Positions 1-7,454 of a stretch of DNA of 12,306 nucleotides are shown here, one piece after another; position 1 is the first letter of the stretch; every line of letters begins with the position of its first letter. Source of the stretch: Pseudomonadota bacterium (GTDB taxonomy: Bacteria; Pseudomonadota; Alphaproteobacteria; Acetobacterales; Acetobacteraceae); assembly GCA_021841985.1 (NCBI GenBank), contig JAKCCP010000249.1, positions 1-12,306 of the forward strand, written 5' to 3'. The translations under genes and the position numbers were made by a program. Under the pieces are notes generated by a model. It saw nothing but the letters and a program-made list of their open reading frames with translations. It was not told where the DNA came from and made no database searches.

Positions 1-973
1 TCGGCGCGTAGCGGATGAACTGTAGGGTGTCGCCATAGCCCTGCTCGGCATGCAGGAGAATGGTCCGCCAAGCGATCGCCTCGCCCTGCCATTGCGGCCG
101 GCCAAAATCGCGCCGCGCCGTCTCGGGCAGGCGAAACCGTTCTTCATATTCGGCGAACCCTTCGGCCAGATGCCCGGCGGTGAGCAGCGCAAGCGCCAGG
201 CCGAAGCGGATACGCGGCGCGGTCGCGGCCCGCGCCGCGGCCGCGCTGTGGAGATCGAGCGCCGCCCTGATCTCGCCCAACGCGAGCAGAGACGTGCCGA
301 GATTGCACAGTATGGAGGGATCATCGGGCGTGTGTTCGAGGGCGCGGCGATAGCTCGCCGCGGCGGCGGCGAAATCGCCGAGATCGTGCAAGGCATTACC
401 GCGATTGACATGGGCGGCAGAGCAATCGGGCGCGACGGCCAGCGCGGCGCGCGCCAACGCCAGCGCACGCTCGGGCTGGCCGAGATCACGCAGCACCCCG
501 GCGAGCGCCACTTGCGCCGGTATCATGGCGGGATCGCGCCGTAGCGCCTCGCGGAACGCCGTCTCGGCGATCGCCGGTTGGCGCCCCCCCTCCAGCGCGA
601 CGCCGAGATTGAACCAGGCGATGGCGGAGGCGGGCGCCAGGCGCACCACCTCATGCAGCGCCGCCACGCCGGCGAGGAAATCCCCCGTGGCAATCAGCGC
701 CGGGCCGAGAGCGGCGTGCAGTTGGGGCTCAAGGGGAGCGAAAACGAGGCCGGCGCGCGCCACCGCAATAGCCTCCTCATGGCGACCACGCTGATGGAGC
801 AGAAGGGCGCGGTTGATCGCCGCCCCGATCAAGGTTGGCGACAGGCGGCTGGCCGCGGCATAGGCAGCGATCGCGGCTTCCGCGTCCCCGCCCAGGCGCA
901 GCGCCTCGCCGTGCTGAAACAGGGCGCGCGCAGCTTCATCGGGGGGGATCGAGAGGGTGGTCAGGGCGGACAT
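1..973 (-). CDS. TPR-repeat protein with start of a glycosyltransferase-like C-terminal domain (partial, 3' end outside window)
   Basis: The minus strand reads open for 324 codons from an ATG at 973-971 to the window edge, so only the N-terminal part is seen. Residues about 13-270 are successive 34-residue tetratricopeptide repeats with the usual small/aromatic pattern (for example SAIAWFNLGVALEGG and SAAHVNRGNALHDLGDFAAA). TPR arrays are protein-interaction solenoids. After about residue 275 the sequence changes to EGFAEYEERFRLPE and then TILLHAEQGYGDTLQFIRY. In TPR proteins of alphaproteobacteria this kind of segment opens a glycosyltransferase-9/41-like domain, so the whole protein may be a TPR glycosyltransferase-like protein. 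That catalytic half is not visible and its substrate cannot be inferred. No strong Shine-Dalgarno precedes the ATG, so the start is probable rather than certain. The gene is divergent from zwf across 110 bp. Confidence 0.8.
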   Translation of the reverse strand, partial: MSALTTLSIPPDEAARALFQHGEALRLGGDAEAAIAAYAAASRLSPTLIGAAINRALLLHQRGRHEEAIAVARAGLVFAPLEPQLHAALGPALIATGDFLAGVAALHEVVRLAPASAIAWFNLGVALEGGRQPAIAETAFREALRRDPAMIPAQVALAGVLRDLGQPERALALARAALAVAPDCSAAHVNRGNALHDLGDFAAAAASYRRALEHTPDDPSILCNLGTSLLALGEIRAALDLHSAAAARAATAPRIRFGLALALLTAGHLAEGFAEYEERFRLPETARRDFGRPQWQGEAIAWRTILLHAEQGYGDTLQFIRYAP

Positions 974-1083
974 CGGCAGCTCGCAAGGGTGTGACGACGC
1001 CGGAGACTAGCCCGCCAATTCTTGCTGTTGCGTCAATGCCCGGCTACCGGCAGGCTGGCGCCTCGGCAGCCAGGGAGCGAACA

Positions 1084-2568
1084 ATGGCGCAGATCATTCC
1101 GGTTAAGGTATTCGACGCGGTGGTGTTTGGCGCCACCGGCGATCTGACCCTGCGCAAGTTGATGCCCTCGCTCTATTCACGTTTCCGTGATGGCCAGATG
1201 CCGCCCGAAAGCCGCATCATCGCTGCCGCCCGGAGCGATGTCGCCGAGGAGGACTATCGCAAGCGGGTGGTCGAGGGGCTACACGACCATATTCCGGCCA
1301 ACGAGATCGACGACGCGCTGGTGGCGAAATTCTGCGCGCGGGTGAACTATCGCGCGCTCGACGGCGTGAGTGGGGAGGGTTGGGAGGGGCTGGTGCAGCT
1401 CCTCAGCCCCGAGCCGGAGCGGATACGGGTCTTCTATCTGGCGACCGCGCCCGATCTCTATGGCCCGATCTGCCGTAATCTGCGCGCCAACGCGTTGGTC
1501 ACGCCGGCCTCGCGGGTCGTGCTGGAAAAGCCGATCGGCCACGACCTCGCCTCGGCCCGCGCCATCAATGACGAGGTCGGGCAGATCTTCGAGGAAAGCC
1601 AGATCTACCGGATCGACCATTTTCTCGGCAAGGAGACGGTGCAGAACCTGATGGCGCTGCGCTTCGCCAATGCGATTTTTGAGCGGCTGTGGAACGCCGA
1701 TGTGATCGATCACGTTCAGATCACGGTCGCCGAGACCGTCGGCGTCGAGGGGCGCGCCGGGTATTACGACAAAGCCGGGGCGTTGCGAGATATGGTGCAG
1801 AACCATTTGTTGCAACTTCTTTGCCTGCTCGCCATGGAACCCCCGGTCTCGCTCGATCCCGACGCCGTGCGCGATGAAAAACTCAAGGTGCTGCGCGGCC
1901 TGCACCCGATTTCGGCGGGCGAGATCGCGACGCGGACGGTGCGTGGGCAGTATGCCCATGGCGTGACCGAGGGCAAGCCAGTGCCGGGCTATGCCGCCGA
2001 ACTCGGTAGGCCGAGCCGCACCGAAACCTTTGTCGCGCTGAAGGCGGAAATACACGCCTGGCGCTGGGCCGGGGTGCCGTTCTATCTCCGCACCGGCAAG
2101 CGGTTGCCACAAAAGATCTCCGAGGTGGTGGTGCAGTTCCGTGCCGTGCCGCTCTCGATCTTTCCCCCGCCCGCCTCCGAGCTGGAACCCAACAAGCTGG
2201 TCATCCGGCTGCAGCCCAATGAGGGCATGCTGCTCAAGCTGATGACCAAGGATCCCGGGCCGGGCGGGCTGCGGCTGCGCCCGGCGCGGCTCGATATCAG
2301 CTTCCAGGAGGCTTTCAACACGCGCTACCCCGAAGCCTATGAGCGGCTGCTGATGGACGCGGTGCGTGGCAACCCGACGCTATTCATGCGGCGTGACGAG
2401 GTCGAGGCGGCGTGGCGCTGGGTCGAGCCGATCATCGAGGCCTGGGCGAACGCACCCGAGGCGCCCCGCCCCTATGCGGCGGGGAGCTGGGGCCCGACAG
2501 CAGCGATCGCTTTGATAGAAAGAGACGGACGAACCTGGCATGAAGATTGGGATGGAGAGAACGAATAA
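1084..2568 (+). CDS. zwf: Glucose-6-phosphate 1-dehydrogenase
   Basis: A 494-residue cytosolic enzyme that oxidises glucose 6-phosphate to 6-phosphogluconolactone with NAD(P)+, feeding the Entner-Doudoroff and pentose phosphate routes. The N-terminal dinucleotide-binding loop is GATGDLTLRK (residues 16-25). EKPIG lies at 148-152 and the active-site signature RIDHFLGKE at 176-184. The expected general-base histidine is H241 in MVQNHLLQ, and FYLRTGKRL follows in the C-terminal domain. Length fits the family (about 490). I chose the ATG at 1084 because AGGGAG lies about 7 bases upstream and the protein then begins just before the Rossmann strand. The frame stays open further upstream, including an ATG at 1036, but that extension is low-complexity and has no family match that I recognise. 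No pgl or edd is adjacent, so it appears to be transcribed alone. Confidence 0.96.
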   Translation: MAQIIPVKVFDAVVFGATGDLTLRKLMPSLYSRFRDGQMPPESRIIAAARSDVAEEDYRKRVVEGLHDHIPANEIDDALVAKFCARVNYRALDGVSGEGWEGLVQLLSPEPERIRVFYLATAPDLYGPICRNLRANALVTPASRVVLEKPIGHDLASARAINDEVGQIFEESQIYRIDHFLGKETVQNLMALRFANAIFERLWNADVIDHVQITVAETVGVEGRAGYYDKAGALRDMVQNHLLQLLCLLAMEPPVSLDPDAVRDEKLKVLRGLHPISAGEIATRTVRGQYAHGVTEGKPVPGYAAELGRPSRTETFVALKAEIHAWRWAGVPFYLRTGKRLPQKISEVVVQFRAVPLSIFPPPASELEPNKLVIRLQPNEGMLLKLMTKDPGPGGLRLRPARLDISFQEAFNTRYPEAYERLLMDAVRGNPTLFMRRDEVEAAWRWVEPIIEAWANAPEAPRPYAAGSWGPTAAIALIERDGRTWHEDWDGENE

Positions 2569-2603
2569 ACTCCTGGGTGCATCCGCAGTGCGATTATAAC
2601 TTA

Positions 2604-2629
2604 TTAATGATATTGATCAAGAGAATTAA
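2604..2629. promoter_or_regulatory. 26-bp imperfect dyad in AT-rich DNA upstream of the DSF synthase gene
   Basis: Outer arms TTAAT (2604-2608) and ATTAA (2625-2629) share exactly the same centre of symmetry (between 2616 and 2617) as the perfect inner palindrome TTGATCAA (2613-2620). Ten of the 13 base pairs obey the dyad. The surrounding 100 bases are strikingly AT-rich in otherwise GC-rich DNA. The form suits a dimeric regulator. The inner half-site TTGAT resembles an FNR/CRP-type half-site, but the spacing is not the classical TTGAT-N4-ATCAA, so the regulator is unknown. Confidence 0.45.
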
Positions 2630-2666
2630 AATACATTTGCATGTCAATCAAAAATTAATAAACTTC

Positions 2667-2675
2667 TGGTATAAA
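2667..2675 (+). promoter_or_regulatory. Candidate extended -10 promoter for the DSF synthase gene
   Basis: TGGTATAAA is a TGn extension followed by TATAAA (5 of 6 to the sigma70 -10 consensus). It lies about 100 bases upstream of the chosen start codon and about 50 bases downstream of the dyad at 2604-2629. No convincing -35 hexamer is present at 16-18 bases, as is common for extended -10 promoters. If it is used, the dyad would centre near -65, where an activator could act. Confidence 0.4.
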
Positions 2676-2775
2676 CCGGGGTCTTGGCTCCAGAATGCGT
2701 TGGTATCCCGTTCCTGTTGTCAGGTGCGGGTTTTGCCAAAATGGCGCTCAACCAAACGACGCAGGACCCTCAGCG

Positions 2776-3753
2776 ATGACATTCCTTAGAAAATCCCCCC
2801 CCGAGAGCCAGCCCACGCTGTCCCCGATCACCCCCGCCGACATCCCTCCCCTCGGCGTCCTCCGCCATCTCCATCAGGAGTATGACGAGGCCAACGCCAC
2901 CTTCTGGGGCTTCATTCGAGCGGAAGCCAAGCCATGCTTCACCCATGGCCTGCTCGGCGATATCGCCACCATGGGCATGACCCTCCGCCGTTTGCACGCC
3001 CAGCGAAAAGCCGCCGGCCAGACGCCGCCGCGCTACTTCGTCGGGGGGTCGCGCGCCCCCGGCATTTTCAATCTCGGTGGCGACCTGTCACTTTTTCTTG
3101 AAACCATCCGCGCCCAGGATCACAGCACGCTCCGTGCGTACGCGTATCAATGCATTGATGCCGTCTATGGTTTTTATACCGCCTTCGACCTGCCGATCAT
3201 CGGCATCAGCCTGGTGCAGGGTGATGCGCTGGGCGGTGGCTTCGAGGCGGCGATGGCAGCCGATATCATCGTCGCCGAGCGCCGCGCCCGATTCGGGCTC
3301 CCCGAAGTGCTCTTCAACCTGTTCCCTGGCATGGGCGCCTACAGCCTGCTGTCGCGCCGGCTCGATGCGACCCGGGCCAAGCAGATGATCCTCTCGGGGC
3401 GTATCTACACTGCCGAGGAGATGGCCGCGCTGGGCATCGTCGATGTCATCGCCGAGGACGGTTTCGGCGAGGAGGCGGTACGTGACTATATCGCCCGCGA
3501 CACCCGCCGCTTTGGTGCGCATTATGCGGTCTGCCAGGCGCAACGCCGGGTCAAGCCGCTCGATCTCGCGGAATTGCGTGATATCACCGATCTCTGGGTC
3601 GATGCCGCGATGGCGCTTTGCGAAGACGATCTACGCCGCATGCAGCGCCTGCTCACCGCGCAGGCGCGCCGCCAGAAGGGCTTCGTGGACGGACAAGCGG
3701 CGGCGGCGCCATCCGGCGTGGCTCGGCCAGGCGATCTCGTCGCCGCCGAATAG
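2776..3753 (+). CDS. rpfF: DSF synthase (RpfF-like crotonase-family enoyl-CoA hydratase/thioesterase)
   Basis: A 325-residue crotonase-fold protein that closely follows the RpfF family, which makes the diffusible signal factor, a cis-2-unsaturated fatty acid, from 3-hydroxyacyl-ACP by dehydration and thioester cleavage. Family features in order are FNLGGDLSLF (98-107), YAYQCIDAVYGFY, the oxyanion-hole stretch GDALGGGFEAAM with E157, and FGLPEVLFNLFPGMGAYS with E177. The two glutamates are 20 residues apart, as in the E141/E161 catalytic pair of Xanthomonas RpfF. The protein is longer than RpfF (about 290): a proline-rich N-terminal segment and a C-terminal tail of about 20 residues look dispensable. 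The start at 2776 is supported by AGGA at 2763-2766; an in-frame ATG at 2695 lacks this. No rpfC, rpfG or rpfR sensor gene is in the window. It could instead be a housekeeping crotonase, but the paired glutamates and GLPEVLFNLFPGMGAYS favour DSF synthase. Confidence 0.85.
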   Translation: MTFLRKSPPESQPTLSPITPADIPPLGVLRHLHQEYDEANATFWGFIRAEAKPCFTHGLLGDIATMGMTLRRLHAQRKAAGQTPPRYFVGGSRAPGIFNLGGDLSLFLETIRAQDHSTLRAYAYQCIDAVYGFYTAFDLPIIGISLVQGDALGGGFEAAMAADIIVAERRARFGLPEVLFNLFPGMGAYSLLSRRLDATRAKQMILSGRIYTAEEMAALGIVDVIAEDGFGEEAVRDYIARDTRRFGAHYAVCQAQRRVKPLDLAELRDITDLWVDAAMALCEDDLRRMQRLLTAQARRQKGFVDGQAAAAPSGVARPGDLVAAE

Positions 3754-3772
3754 CCCTGGCGAGGCGGAAAAC

Positions 3773-3796
3773 GGCTCCCTGCTGAGGCAGGGAGCC
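3773..3796. terminator. Bidirectional hairpin terminator between rpfF and glnA
   Basis: A perfect 10-bp stem GGCTCCCTGC / GCAGGGAGCC encloses the tetraloop TGAG. It lies 20 bases after the rpfF stop and 53 bases past the glnA stop. On the minus strand the stem is followed by GTTTTCC, a short T tract, while the plus strand has no T tract. It therefore best suits glnA as an intrinsic terminator and may also stop convergent rpfF transcripts. Confidence 0.75.
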
Positions 3797-3848
3797 GGGC
3801 TCCTCGCAGTTTACGGCGTCGAGAGCGGCAGGTCAGCGCCTGGTCGCG

Positions 3849-5282
3849 TCAGACCGAATAATACATCTCGAACTCGACCGGGTGCGGGGTGTGCTCGAAG
3901 CGGTACACTTCGTTCCATTTCAGCTCGATATAACTGTCAATCAGATCCTCGCTGAAAACGTCGCCAGCGAGCAGGAAGTCGTGATCCGCGGCGAGCGCCC
4001 CGAGCGCCTCGCGGAGCGAGCCGCACACCGTCGGGATGCCCTTCAACTCCTCGGGCGGCAGGTCGTAGAGATCCTTGTCCATCGGATCACCAGGGTGGAT
4101 CTTGTTACGGATGCCATCCAGCCCGGCCATCAGCATCGCCGCGAAGGCCAGATAGGGATTGGCCGCCGGGTCAGGAAAGCGCACCTCGACGCGCTTGGCC
4201 TTGGGGTTCGTCGCATAGGGGATGCGGCAGGAGGCCGAACGGTTACGCGCGGAATAGGCCAGGAGCACCGGCGCCTCAAAGCCAGGGATCAAACGCTTAT
4301 AGCTGTTGGTCGCGGGGTTGGTGAAGGCATTGATCGCCTTGGCGTGCTTGATGATGCCGCCAATGTAGTAAAGCGCCGATTCCGAGAGATCGGCATAGCT
4401 ATTGCCGGCAAAAAGTGGCTTGCCATTCTTCCAGATTGACTGATGGACATGCATGCCCGAGCCGTTATCGCCATAGATCGGCTTCGGCATGAAGGTCGCC
4501 GTCTTGCCATAGCTGTGCGCGACATTGTGGATGCAGTATTTGTAGATCTGCAAGGCGTCGGCCATGCGTACGAGCGGGCCGAACTTCATACCCAACTCAT
4601 GCTGCGATTGGGCGACCTCGTGGTGATGCTTCTCGATCGCCACACCCATCTCCCCCATGGTGGAGAGCATTTCGGCGCGGAGATCGCTCTCGCTATCGAC
4701 CGGCGGAACCGGAAAATAGCCGCCCTTGACGCTAGGGCGATGGCCCATATTGCCTTCGGGATAGTCCTTCAGCGAGGCTTGCGGTCCTTCCATCGAATCG
4801 AGCTGGTAAGTGCCGTAATTGCCGCCGGTGCCGAATTTCACGCTGTCGAAGATGAAGAACTCGGCTTCCGGGCCGACGAACGCGGTATCGCCAATGCCGG
4901 TCGCACGGAGATAGGCCTCGGCCTTTTTCGCCGTGCCACGAGGATCGCGGTTGTAAGCCTGCCCGGTCGAGGGTTCGACGATGTCACAGAACAGGATCAG
5001 CGAGGGTTTCGCTGCAAACGGGTCCATCACCGCGGTTTCGGCGTCCGGCATCAGGATCATGTCACTCTCATTGATCACCTTCCAGCCAGCGATCGAGGAG
5101 CCGTCGAACATGATGCCATCGCGAAACACGTCCTCGTCGATGGTCGAGACGTGCTGCGCCGTGTGCTGCCACTTTCCGCGCGGGTCGGTAAAGCGGAGAT
5201 CGACGTATTCGACGGAATGCTCCTTGAGCATCTCCATCACCTTCTCCACGCCGCCTGCAGCGCCTGGGGCCTTCTTCGCCAT
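3849..5282 (-). CDS. glnA: Glutamine synthetase type I (GSI-beta)
   Basis: A 477-residue enzyme that joins ammonium and glutamate to glutamine with ATP, acting as a cytosolic dodecamer. Recognisable blocks in order are FDGSSIAGW near residues 60-70, AEFFIFDSV, the ammonium/metal-site block [10 protein letters not shown] (273-282), [15 protein letters not shown], the ATP-site run [12 protein letters not shown], and [17 protein letters not shown]. The sequence [11 protein letters not shown] carries Y406, the counterpart of the adenylylated Tyr397 of enteric GlnA, so control by GlnE-type adenylylation is expected. The start at 5282 gives MAKKAP and is preceded by GAGAAAGGG. The reading frame continues upstream to 5366, but that extension is not family-like. 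The gene lies 181 bp downstream of glnB on the same strand, the usual glnBA order of alphaproteobacteria, and ends before a strong hairpin at 3773-3796. Confidence 0.97.
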   Translation of the reverse strand: MAKKAPGAAGGVEKVMEMLKEHSVEYVDLRFTDPRGKWQHTAQHVSTIDEDVFRDGIMFDGSSIAGWKVINESDMILMPDAETAVMDPFAAKPSLILFCDIVEPSTGQAYNRDPRGTAKKAEAYLRATGIGDTAFVGPEAEFFIFDSVKFGTGGNYGTYQLDSMEGPQASLKDYPEGNMGHRPSVKGGYFPVPPVDSESDLRAEMLSTMGEMGVAIEKHHHEVAQSQHELGMKFGPLVRMADALQIYKYCIHNVAHSYGKTATFMPKPIYGDNGSGMHVHQSIWKNGKPLFAGNSYADLSESALYYIGGIIKHAKAINAFTNPATNSYKRLIPGFEAPVLLAYSARNRSASCRIPYATNPKAKRVEVRFPDPAANPYLAFAAMLMAGLDGIRNKIHPGDPMDKDLYDLPPEELKGIPTVCGSLREALGALAADHDFLLAGDVFSEDLIDSYIELKWNEVYRFEHTPHPVEFEMYYSV

Positions 5283-5368
5283 AGTTTTTATCAACCCTTT
5301 CTCATGGTTTGCTTGGAACACAGAACGCCCAGCCGGAACCGGCGGGCGAGACAGGTCAGATAGCATGA

Positions 5369-5385
5369 CGCGCCGCTGCGGCGCG
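5369..5385. other. GC-rich palindrome in the glnB-glnA spacer
   Basis: CGCGCCGC (5369-5376) is mirrored by GCGGCGCG (5378-5385) around a single T. As RNA it would close as a 6-bp CGCGCC/GGCGCG stem with a five-base loop. It is the second inverted repeat in this 181-bp spacer. It may be a processing or attenuation structure ahead of glnA; nothing in the sequence decides its role. Confidence 0.45.
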
Positions 5386-5426
5386 CCGCAAAACGCTCTC
5401 GTTTAGACGGTTCACGACCCTGCGCA

Positions 5427-5445
5427 AAGCCGCCTTGTGCGGCTT
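5427..5445. terminator. Hairpin downstream of glnB (partial terminator or processing site)
   Basis: A perfect 7-bp stem AAGCCGC / GCGGCTT with the loop CTTGT begins 19 bases after the glnB stop codon. In the glnB direction (minus) no T tract follows, so it is not a canonical intrinsic terminator. It could stabilise the glnB mRNA 3' end, or partly uncouple glnB from glnA, whose demand is far higher. Confidence 0.45.
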
Positions 5446-5463
5446 GGCAACAGGTTTTTTGGT

Positions 5464-5808
<345 letters not shown>

Positions 5809-5884
5809 CTACCGTTGCGGCCGCTTCCGGCTGGTCTGAAGTTGCCAAAGTCCCGCGCCATCGCGGCTCGGGAAGTTGAGGTTT

Positions 5885-5899
5885 GCACGCCTCGTGCCA
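5885..5899 (-). promoter_or_regulatory. Sigma54 (RpoN) promoter for glnB-glnA
   Basis: Read on the minus strand, 5899-5885 is TGGCACGAGGCGTGC, followed by AAAC. This matches the RpoN consensus TGGCACG-N4-TTGC at all but one position, with the invariant GG (-24) and GC (-12) separated by exactly 10 bases. Transcription would start near 5873, about 70 bases before the glnB ATG. Sigma54/NtrC control of glnBA is known in Azospirillum and related alphaproteobacteria, so position and orientation fit. I did not find a convincing NtrC consensus site upstream. Confidence 0.8.
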
Positions 5900-5975
5900 G
5901 CACGGCAACCGCCCAGGTAGGCGCGGCGATGGGATGGTCGCCCAAGGCATCGCCGGTGGCGGGGGCGCAAGGCCC

Positions 5976-6004
5976 CTGCCCTTTCATGACCTCATCTTGG
6001 GCAG
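5976..6004. promoter_or_regulatory. Inverted repeat in the glnB/aminotransferase divergent region
   Basis: CTGCCC (5976-5981) and GGGCAG (5999-6004) are perfect complements around a 17-base spacer. The repeat centres about 117 bases upstream of the predicted sigma54 start site of glnB and about 97 bases before the aminotransferase ATG. The distance suits an enhancer site, but the arms do not match the NtrC consensus (GCAC...GTGC). This is a weak candidate. Confidence 0.25.
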
Positions 6005-6086
6005 GAATGCCCACGAACCAGGCACAAGCCATCTTGGCGGGCGATCGAGCGGGCGGCATAGTCCGCCCGATGAGGGGAAGAACCGC

Positions 6087-7286
6087 ATGAAGCCCTTGAA
6101 TTCGCTGCTCGCCGCGACCGAGACGACGATTTTTACCGTGATGTCGGCGCTCGCCGTCCGGCATGGTGCGATCAATCTCGGCCAGGGCTTTCCCGACACC
6201 GATGGCCCCGCCGATGTCATTGAGGCTGCCGCCGCGGCGCTCTGGGACGGCCGCAACCAGTATCCCCCACTCACCGGCGTGCCGGAATTGCGCGAAGCCG
6301 TCGCCGCCGCCAACCGGCGTTTCTATGGCATCGAGATCGATCCGGCGCGGGAAGTGGTGGTGACCTCGGGGGCAACCGAGGCGATCACCGCTTGCCTGAT
6401 GGCACTCCTTGATCCCGGCGACGAGGTGGTGCTGATCGAGCCGCTTTATGATACCTATCTTCCTGTCGTGCGCCTCCTTGGCGCGGTGCCGAAACTGGTG
6501 CGGCTCTCGCCGCCCGACTGGGCGCTGCCGCGCGCCGAACTCGCGAGCGCGTTTGGCCCGCGCACCAAGGCGCTGATGCTCAATTCGCCGATGAACCCGA
6601 CGGGCAAAGTGTTCAGCGCCGAGGAGTTGGGCTTTCTCGCCGCTCTCCTCTCCCGCCATGACGCCTATGCGGTGTGCGATGAGGTCTATGAGCATCTGGT
6701 CTTTGACGGCCATCGTCATATCCCCTTGATGAGCTTGCCGGGGATGCGCGAGCGCGCTTTGCGCATCGGCAGCGCCGGGAAAACTTTCAGTCTCACCGGC
6801 TGGAAAGTTGGTTACGTCACAGCGACAAATCGCCTAGCCGCCCTCGTCGCCAAGGCGCACCAAAACCTCACCTTTACCACCCCGCCCAATCTGCAACGCG
6901 CGGTGGCCGTCGGGCTCACCAAGGAAGATGCCTACTTTACCGGGATCGGCGCGGCGCTTGCCGCCAAACGCGACCGACTGGCCACCGGGCTTCGCGCGAT
7001 CGGCATGCGTGTGCTCCCAACTCACGGCAGCTATTTCCTTACCGCCGACGTCTCCGCCTTGGGCTTCCCCGGCGACGATGCCGCCTTCTGCCGCCATATC
7101 ACCGCCGAGGCCGGGGTCACGGCGATCCCGATCTCGGCCTTCTATGCCGGCCCGCCGCCCGTGAACTATGTCCGCTTCGCCTTCTGCAAGCAGGACGCGG
7201 TGCTGGACGAGGCGGTAACACGGTTGGCGCACCATTTCGCGGCGAGCGCACCGCAGGCGTTGACGGAAGCCGTCGGATCGGCCTAA
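6087..7286 (+). CDS. PLP-dependent class I aminotransferase (kynurenine/methionine aminotransferase-like, YbdL/DapC type)
   Basis: A 399-residue fold-type I aminotransferase that moves an amino group between an amino acid and a 2-oxo acid in the cytosol. The characteristic residues are all present: YPPLTGVPELREAV, the phosphate-binding turn TSGATEA, N166 and N170 in NSPMNPTGK, D198 and Y201 in CDEVYEHL, the Schiff-base lysine K232 in SAGKTFSLTGWKVGY, and the substrate-carboxylate arginine R363 in VRFAFCK. The SxGKTFSxTGWKxGY form is that of the kynurenine/methionine aminotransferase and YbdL subgroup; the substrate cannot be fixed further from sequence. The start at 6087 has GAGGGGAAG nine bases upstream. 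The frame is open back to 5883, but that stretch overlaps the divergent glnB promoter. The gene is divergent from glnB across 284 bp and is followed closely by tRNA-His. Confidence 0.92.
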   Translation: MKPLNSLLAATETTIFTVMSALAVRHGAINLGQGFPDTDGPADVIEAAAAALWDGRNQYPPLTGVPELREAVAAANRRFYGIEIDPAREVVVTSGATEAITACLMALLDPGDEVVLIEPLYDTYLPVVRLLGAVPKLVRLSPPDWALPRAELASAFGPRTKALMLNSPMNPTGKVFSAEELGFLAALLSRHDAYAVCDEVYEHLVFDGHRHIPLMSLPGMRERALRIGSAGKTFSLTGWKVGYVTATNRLAALVAKAHQNLTFTTPPNLQRAVAVGLTKEDAYFTGIGAALAAKRDRLATGLRAIGMRVLPTHGSYFLTADVSALGFPGDDAAFCRHITAEAGVTAIPISAFYAGPPPVNYVRFAFCKQDAVLDEAVTRLAHHFAASAPQALTEAVGSA

Positions 7287-7304
7287 ACGCGGCTCCATCG
7301 AAAT

Positions 7305-7381
7305 GGCGGGCGTAGCTCAGTTGGTAGAGCGCCAGGTTGTGGTCTTGGATGCCGTGGGTTCGAGTCCCATCGCTCGCCCCA
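7305..7381 (+). tRNA. tRNA-His (anticodon GTG)
   Basis: A full cloverleaf folds. The acceptor GCGGGCG pairs with CGCTCGC (one G-U pair), and an extra 5' G (7305) faces C73 (7378), the tRNA-His identity pair. The D arm is GCTC-AGTTGGTA-GAGC. The anticodon arm is CCAGG-TTGTGGT-CTTGG with GTG at 7339-7341, and the T arm is GTGGG-TTCGAGT-CCCAT. The CCA end is encoded (7379-7381). It lies 18 bases after the aminotransferase stop and may be co-transcribed with it or have its own promoter inside that gene's end. Confidence 0.97.
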
Positions 7382-7454
7382 TCCCCTCCCCCGCGACAAA
7401 GGCCGCCATTGCGACCATATTTCCCTCAGCCGCGGTTGTTCGAGGACACGCAAC

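Noticed and set aside
1279..2112. Minus-strand open frame opposite zwf
   Set aside because: Shadow of zwf codon bias; no recognisable domain.
2547..2789. Plus-strand small open frame bridging zwf and rpfF
   Set aside because: It crosses the AT-rich promoter region, has no ribosome binding site and overlaps both neighbours' control signals.
4443..5363. Long plus-strand open frame (306 codons) opposite glnA
   Set aside because: It is antisense to clearly coding glnA, rich in His/Arg/Asp from reversed codons, and has no family likeness; a GC-bias shadow.
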